From contig OX344754.2 of the NCBI GenBank assembly GCA_947034885.2, positions 23,764,501-23,828,500 on the forward strand: a DNA stretch of 64,000 nucleotides, given 5' to 3'. A program made the position numbers and the translations under genes. Source of the DNA: Thuidium tamariscinum. Its lineage: Eukaryota; Streptophyta; Bryopsida; Hypnales; Thuidiaceae. The notes under the pieces are model-generated. The model was not told the DNA's origin. It saw only the letters and a list, made by a program, of their open reading frames with translations, and made no database searches. Of the stretch, positions 57,926-64,000 are shown piece by piece; the stretch's first letter is position 1; every line of letters begins with the position of its first letter.

Positions 57926-58205
57926 AGGTAGGTACACCCAAAAGCGCCACTTATTCATATTGTGCCTAGTTCCTGTTATTAGCTAGTTCAGATTTTTATG
58001 CAGTCTTGTTGGCAAGTGAAAGCATGTTCCAACGCACCAAAGAACGCAGGATTTGGATACTGTATGCAGAAGTTATTAACGGTCAAAGTCTGTTTCTGAA
58101 AGCGCCATCTACAGCCTACAGCCTGTGAACATGACTGATTTTGGAAATGTATGTGCACTGTAGATGGCGCTTTTAGGAACAGGGCTTTTTTGGGTGTACC
58201 TACCT
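57926..58205 (+). mobile_element. GGTAGGTACACCC MITE, copy B
   Basis: Ends read AGGTAGGTACACCCAAAAGC and ...TTTTTTGGGTGTACCTACCT, a long terminal inverted repeat. TTAA (57923-57926) lies at the left, and the right flank TGAG is a possible mutated TTAA. The interior is collinear with copy A (12238-12510) in the opposite orientation, including TTGTTGGCAAGTGAAAGCAT and GGATTTGGATAC. It is noncoding. Confidence 0.88.
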
Positions 58206-59905
58206 GAGTGCTACTGCAAAATTCTGCATTCGTAAATCTCAACCAGTGACTTCAATTACGTAAAAATTAGTTTCGTAGTCTTTCACTTTGAGCATGCAGC
58301 ACTAGTCCTAAGATACGGTTTTCATGACATCTAAGTTATTCTGGATCTCAGTTCGAATTTTACTCTGGTGTTTCTGGCCGTACTTCCTATCCACAGGTTC
58401 TAAGACGATCGCAACTGATGCTCGGAGCTCGATCAAACTTAGTGCGCTCTGTTGAACTAATTGGTATTCTAAGTGGTCAGTAATGAGTAGTTATTTTCTA
58501 CTCGACTCTGAATTCCTATGTGTGCACTACGAGGCATCTATTCTCGACGAAGCAATATCTCTGAAGCTGAGGAACATTAGCTGCGCTGCTGTAAGTTTAC
58601 TCATGTCAAGCTTCTTTGTTCAAATGGAAAATGCAATTAAGGACGTCTTCTTAGGGTGCAAGTTCCTAATGCTTTCCGAACGTTGGTCACAGGAATCAAA
58701 GGATGTCCAAAACACTTTCATGCAGTATTTATGGATCATGGGCACGATGTACAGGCAGTGCATGTAAACTATAAATTTGCAACATTTGTGAAATATTGTT
58801 AGCTGACTTGTACTGGACACGATGGGGATGCTCTAAATCATACGTACATCCGTGATTTACAAAAATACAGTTATGCAAATTGCTTTTCTAATTACAACAA
58901 TTGTTTCAAGGGCTTTCAGAAAAATCCATCATTTTGTCCATGACTCCATGTACTTGTGCTGTTCTGTTATGCTAGTCCTGAGATTTCAGTTATGCCCTCG
59001 CAGTGGTTCCGATGATCCATTACGTTTGCGATAAACCTAAGTTACAAATAATCAACGACTAACTGCCGACAAACGTAAATTTTATCATGATGTTGTACTG
59101 TACATCATTGCAAATTTGATTGACTAATTGCTACCTCTAACTAAACCAAGTTTGTATCCTTAAGTCTGTCTTCTAGCAAAGGTATGTAGTTTTGATACAA
59201 GACCTCTGTGTCTCAAAATAGATCCATGGTCTCTAGTGGTAAACTAGTCGGAGCACTACGGATTTATTTTGAGACAGAGAAGTTCTGTATATATTTTGAC
59301 GTTTGAGGTTTGATGTGGGACGACCCAAGATTAATAAGTTAGACTCTTATCGTCTCTCTAAAATTTCAATCTCTCTATCTGTACTGCCCGACACAGTCTA
59401 TCCTCCATGGCTTCATTTTCATAGTCTACGCTCAAGGAATTTTGATATGCAATGACACCTTTTCACCTGCAGATTTACTGTGAGAATTACCAGAAAATAT
59501 GCTCGTTGCAAAGGTAACTTAATAAGGACCAAGAAAAATGCAGATGAACAATGGTTTGAGCTCTCACCAAGCAAGTCGTACAAAGGGAAATGACAATAAT
59601 GAGAGGCCTTTTTGTTTCAGCTAACTTAGTGTCCTATGAGTGATGTGAATAGATTTCAGGACATGTGAACATGTTTAACACACATTCTTAGTTTCAGTAC
59701 AGTTGATTCAACATAAAAAGTGAGTATCAGGTTTTATAAAAAGGGTGGAAGGTCATCATGTTAGAGAAAATTCGGAAGTTTCCCTTGACCACTTGAAGAC
59801 ACTCTTCCACCCTGAAGTTTATTGTAAAACATCACATTTCACAGGTGAATTTCCTGGTCAGAGACCTGTGAATCGTTGATGGCATAGAGGCTATCAACTA
59901 CAGAG
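58206..59905. other. Intergenic DNA before the AP2-like gene
   Basis: No gene was recognised. The last few hundred bases are likely the 3' untranslated region of the minus-strand gene ending at 59906. A Stowaway-like remnant lies at 59201-59280. Confidence 0.45.
59201..59280. mobile_element. Stowaway-like MITE remnant (about 80 bp)
   Basis: ACCTCTGTGTCTCAAAATAG at the left mirrors TTATTTTGAGACAGAG at the right, and both match the CTCYGTCYCAAAATA style of Stowaway ends. A small central palindrome (CTCTAGTGGTAAACTAGTC) is present. No clean TA duplication is visible. Confidence 0.6.
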
Positions 59906-62327
59906 CTACAGATTCAAAAGGGCTTTCACATGCTGTATGTACTCCTCGTCGGAAATGACACCAGTATCTTTAGCCATTATAAGATTTGCAATTTTCAACG
60001 TGTTATTCTGTTGCATCGCCATGTCTAGCTTAATTCTCTTTATTTTCAACCGAGCATCTAACAATGCCTGTCTCTTTGCAGACAAAACAGAGTAACCTTT
60101 AGCTACCGAAGTACTGCTTTTAAATCGCTTCTCCACCATTTCAGACTTGGACATGGCCTTGTTTAAAGCAACCTTGGACACGGCCTTCTCCATCACCTCA
60201 AGCTTGCATGTCATCCTCTCCACCTCTGAGGTAGAACTGGGACCACTCTCAGACTCTCGTGGGATGGTAATGCTCGATTGGATTGGGATGTCCATGGAGA
60301 CCATCTGCACCATGCGAATTGTTATCACGAAGTTGTTCACAGAAAGTACTTATCGGATCATTTGCTTCCAAAATCCCCATATTCCTCGAGCATTAATGGA
60401 TATTGTATCAAATTCTGAGTAAACTAAAGAGAAAACAATGGAAGTGAAAGAAACATGAATCAGTCAAAATTAACTAACAAGAAATGACTCAGTACTACGG
60501 TACGATACTGAGTATACTCACCTCATCGATATCCATGGTCGTCTGATCTTCAAGACATTCATCACCATCACCATTTAAGAGAATAACATCGTCCAACCAA
60601 TGATAATTATTCTCCATATAATACTCCAATACACGATTTCTGTCATGATCAGTTTGGGACGAATCATTTAATTGAAAATGATCTTCCTCTCCTTCAGTAA
60701 ACTGCTCCTCAATTTGGGCCAGCTCTTGACGTGAACTGTTTATACGATTGTTGTAGGAGAGACCCGTATCATCTTCCAAAGAGGTTCCTGCAGACACGCT
60801 GCCTGGGGCACCGCTGCAAGTGATTGATATGGGGCTCATCCATTGATCGCGGTTAGTAGCAGTTACAACACTTTCGAACGACGCTAGCTGCGTGTTGTAA
60901 CTCGCGTAGCTACTGCGGGGGCTGAATCCCACCGTTGGCACACCATCGTCTTGCATTTTGAACCCCTCATGGCTCGACTCCGAAGAGTTGCAGTTTGCAA
61001 GTTGTACTTGGAGAAGCGACTTTGAGTCTTTTCTGACAGTGTCGTTTGAGTTTTCCTTGATCCACGGTGACAGTTTATCAAACATGGAATCTCCTTGGAA
61101 TCCTCTGCAAAATGATCGTAACAGCATATTAGCAAAGTCCGATGATCTACTTGAATGAAAGAGTGGAGAATAAACGAAAATGCTTGATCCAACAAACATT
61201 CACCCATGAAGCACAGCCTCGACTGAAAATCCACATCTCTATTCATTAATCATTCAACAATGGCAATTACTTCAATGACAAACACACCTAAGACCAAGAC
61301 TTCACTATCGGAACCATGATCTATCGCTCTTCGCAAAACAGATTCCTGGAATCGAATACTGTCTGTGGATGGTGTTGATTGGTTTGATTATATCTACCTT
61401 CGTTGCTTGCGCTCCTGAATAAAATATCTACAATTCCCAGTATATTGCACAAAAGAATCTGCAGGCAATCTAATCTATGCAGAGACTCTGATGAACATTG
61501 CGGATTGCAAATACCATACCATACCTGATAACCTGGTAAGACTTGCCATGAGGGGATGACGAAGAGTGGTTGAAAGTCGCCAAGCCGTAAGAGAAATTTT
61601 CTTTGTGTTGCTCAGGCAACAGCTGCTCGAACTTCTGCTTGCTGTCTGCGATACTTGAAGTCTCCAAGCTCTGGGAGCTCCCAACCTCAAAACTTGATGA
61701 TGGTGGAGTGAATTGGGTTCCACCGTCGAGAGATCCATCAGCAGTCTCCAAGTCCTCTGCTGCTTCTGTAGCTCGCCAACAGTTGACGAATTTCTGCGGG
61801 TACCTTTTACGAAAATCCTCAATCGCAGTGGCGATGTCCTTCCTTGCCTCGTTACAAAAATCCGTGTAGGGTGAATTTGGACCACAACTTTCCTTGGGCT
61901 GCTGGGAGTAGAGAGAAACTAGCCTCTTAAACTCTTCGCAACGAACCTTGAAGATCTCCATGCCTGTGAAGATGACACGCGATTCATCGAATTCGCAAAT
62001 GGATGGGTGATCATCAAAGGAAAACCCACCAGCTGAAATGTCATCCTCTCCAGCCGAAACCCGCAACAAAGCGGCATAATCTCGTGCGATCATGGCTTCA
62101 ACTTCCGTCTCATATGATCCAAAGTGGAGCTTCCATATCCAATTAGGTGGACGCATTTCCACCACGCACTTGGTTAGTTTTCCAGTCGGGCGGTGCTTTC
62201 TCCATGAAACCCCTATACGATCAATAGTATGCTCTTTATCTACACTCTTATTGAACACCATCTCAAGCACCTCTACTTCCTTCCCAATATTGATAGTGCC
62301 AAATTTCTCAACTATGTGACCTTTGAT
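59906..62327 (-). CDS. Divergent AP2/ERF-like protein with helical C-terminus
   Basis: Exons (complement): 62327-61525, 61104-60522 and 60304-59906, with consistent phases. The AP2-like region reads GVSWRKHRPTGKLTKCVVEM then WKLHFGSYETEVEAMIARDYAALL. It has the GV...R start, the W/L-x-FGSYxTExEA core and the AARAYDxAA-like helix of AP2 domains, but it lacks the usual WVAEIR block, so it is distant. A conserved-looking FRKRYPQKFVN segment follows. The middle is acidic and Ser/Thr-rich. The last 110 residues are Lys/Glu/Ala/Met-rich, probably coiled-coil, ending SDEEYIQHVKALLNL. Role as a DNA-binding regulator is inference. The 5' end is uncertain. An in-frame ATG at 62261 would give 572 residues. 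A TTTAG acceptor at 62328 suggests an upstream exon; a candidate ATG is at 62867. Confidence 0.7.
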
Positions 62328-62830
62328 CTAAAGTGGATAATCTTGCCAGTTTCCTTGTACAGACAGACAATGCAAAATTTTCTATCTAAATGACCTATGC
62401 TTGGAAGTGAACAACCTCTCGCTTCCAAAAGTCGACTTCCTACCTTACATTCGAAGTGCAAAAATTCCCTACTCAATGATGTATGATACAATCTCTGGCC
62501 TTGACTAAAGACCACAGCTTCCTTCACTTACCGACAGTGCGAAAATTCTCAACTAAAAGTTCTTCAATTGAAGTGAACAATCTCTCTCTTGACGACAAAC
62601 TCTTGCTTCGAACCCCTCGACTGAACTAAGGGCAAAAATGATTCAAAGGACAAAAAATTTCTTAACTAAATGACCACCAACCCAAACTCGACAATCTCTC
62701 GCATACGTGACTTCAAAACCCCGAGCCTTTTTTTGTTGCACAGACGGTGCAAAGTTTCGAAAGTAAATGACCTATGAAACGAACTAGACAGGTAAGCGGC
62801 AAGGCGAGAGATTGTTCACTCCGCCGTTGC
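62328..62830. repeat. Degenerate tandem repeats upstream of the AP2-like gene
   Basis: About four imperfect units of roughly 110 bp share GTGCAAANTTTC, CTAAATGACC and GAACAATCTCTCNC. They occupy the probable leader intron or promoter of the minus-strand gene. Confidence 0.55.
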
Positions 62831-64000
62831 AGGATCCGAGAAGCGCTTGACGAGAACTGACTTCCATAGCAGATATCAGATGCATATCCAAATCCATACG
62901 GATCAACTCCACAATCTCTCTTCTCTCCCAGGGAAAATATCAGAAGTCTGGCGAGGAAAGAGAGAATCGTACATGGGAAACAGCAAAGTCATACGCTGGG
63001 GGCTGAGACAATCCTTAGCCACCTTAGCACTGATCGATCTATACGAAGAGTAAGACAAATAACCTTCTAATCCCAATGTCAAGTCGAAATGTGGAAGATT
63101 GATAGAGCCACACCACACACAGCAGACAGTCTGCAAAACGCCATGAACAGCAGACATTCTACAAAACTTGCCGACTACTACTGTAGAAAGAGATTGTCGA
63201 AGAGGGATTCCGGAAAAAGAACGCACGGCAATGACTGCTGACAACAAGAAGGGGGATCCGGGGATGAGCTGGGGGATACCTCCTGGAAAACGCAGAAACA
63301 TATTATTTACCACCACAAATGATCAAATTTGGAAATTTTTAATTCATATTCGAAATCTTAGATTCCAAGTTAGGAGAAGGGGTCACAAAAATTCAAAATT
63401 TAGCTCCTACAAAATAGAGGTCAGACTTTTACATGTCTCCACGATGTGGTGAAAAAAAAATCCCTCTCCATGGAAAACTCGTAGCACTACCCTAGATATT
63501 TATATAATGGCCATGGATTCATCACTCCTACATAAACCACACATACATAAATCCATGAGAAAATTAGGAAGGCACCAGATAGTCTATTTAGACTCTGTGA
63601 ATCTAAATTTGGATTCATTGAACCGAAGTTACTCTAGAATTTTCAGTCGACCATCTTGTCTGATAAAATGCATGACTTCCACCAGCGAAATGAAACTTAA
63701 ACACAGAAGAAAAGCAACACCAACCTTGCAAATTTCAAAAACAAATCCTATCATATTACAATTAGAGGAATGCAGGAAAAGTACCGATGAATTTCAAAAA
63801 GTCCCCAAATGCTGGTCTGATCGTTCAACACCCCCATATTGTAATACAAGTCCACACTCACCGTGCAATGCAGACAAATATCAATATATTAACTGAATGT
63901 CTGCAAATTCTGGGCCAGTGATTCTAGCATAATTTAAGGCCCAACAAAAATTTTGCTCAGAGAAAATACCCGGTACTTCAGAGCCAGGGACGATGCCCTC
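62831..64000. other. Right end of window
   Basis: No complete gene was recognised. A short minus-strand frame starting at 62867 (MEVSSRQALLGSCNGG) could be a first exon of the AP2-like gene but has a weak donor. Longer frames on both strands at 62.9-63.9 kb show no family resemblance. Confidence 0.35.

Noticed and set aside
60304..60420. Possible extra exon between exons 3 and 4 of the AP2-like gene after a CTCAG acceptor at about 60,420
   Set aside because: In the required phase it runs into TGA before any usable donor. Direct joining to the exon at 60304 keeps the frame.
1..64000. CRISPR arrays, bacterial operons, rRNA genes
   Set aside because: Spliced plant genes throughout show this is eukaryotic nuclear DNA. 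No regularly spaced repeat-spacer array or rRNA sequence was found.

Overview
The window is nuclear DNA from a land plant. It has intron-rich genes with GT/AG junctions, plant-restricted families (MLO, Dof-like, BTB-TAZ, DC1) and telo-box promoter motifs. Gene islands are separated by long AT-rich tracts full of small transposons. The species cannot be fixed from sequence alone. The divergence of several proteins hints at a non-seed plant such as a bryophyte, but this is only an impression.

Layout. Bases 1-13,500 hold no recognisable gene. They contain a dense collection of non-autonomous DNA transposons: a GGGTGA-ended MITE pair, TTAA-bounded elements with CCCY-type ends, two CACTA elements in opposite orientation (one carrying a nested insertion whose empty site is seen in the other copy), a TA microsatellite and a GGTAGG-ended MITE. 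An intact 16-exon MLO gene (+) follows at 14.5-22.5 kb. A complete 16-exon Tousled-like kinase (-) lies at 25.6-30.5 kb. Bases 31-35 kb are AT-rich repeats, including a near-perfect 76-bp hairpin. A small Nol12/Rrp17-like ribosome-biogenesis gene (+) sits at 35.3-36.9 kb behind three telo-box motifs. An RNF10-like RING protein (-) with a PAM2-like motif lies at 39.8-42.3 kb. Bases 44.4-47 kb are repeats.

The right third is gene dense. It holds a 5'-truncated, frameshifted relic of an AAE3/oxalyl-CoA-synthetase-like gene (-), a single-exon protein with two tandem Dof-like zinc fingers (-), a BTB-TAZ gene (-) with an apparent 1-nt frameshift in exon 2, a single-exon DC1 (C1-like) protein (+), and a divergent AP2/ERF-like protein with a helical C-terminus (-).

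The genes do not form a pathway; this is an ordinary eukaryotic gene neighbourhood. The most unusual content is the set of TTAA-bounded MITEs with piggyBac-like ends, the tandem Dof-like protein with repeated acidic modules, the PAM2-like motif in the RNF10 homologue, the His-rich MLO tail, and the nested CACTA elements with an in-window empty-site comparison. Exon models were built by hand from reading frame and splice phase. No alignment, expression data or database search was available.
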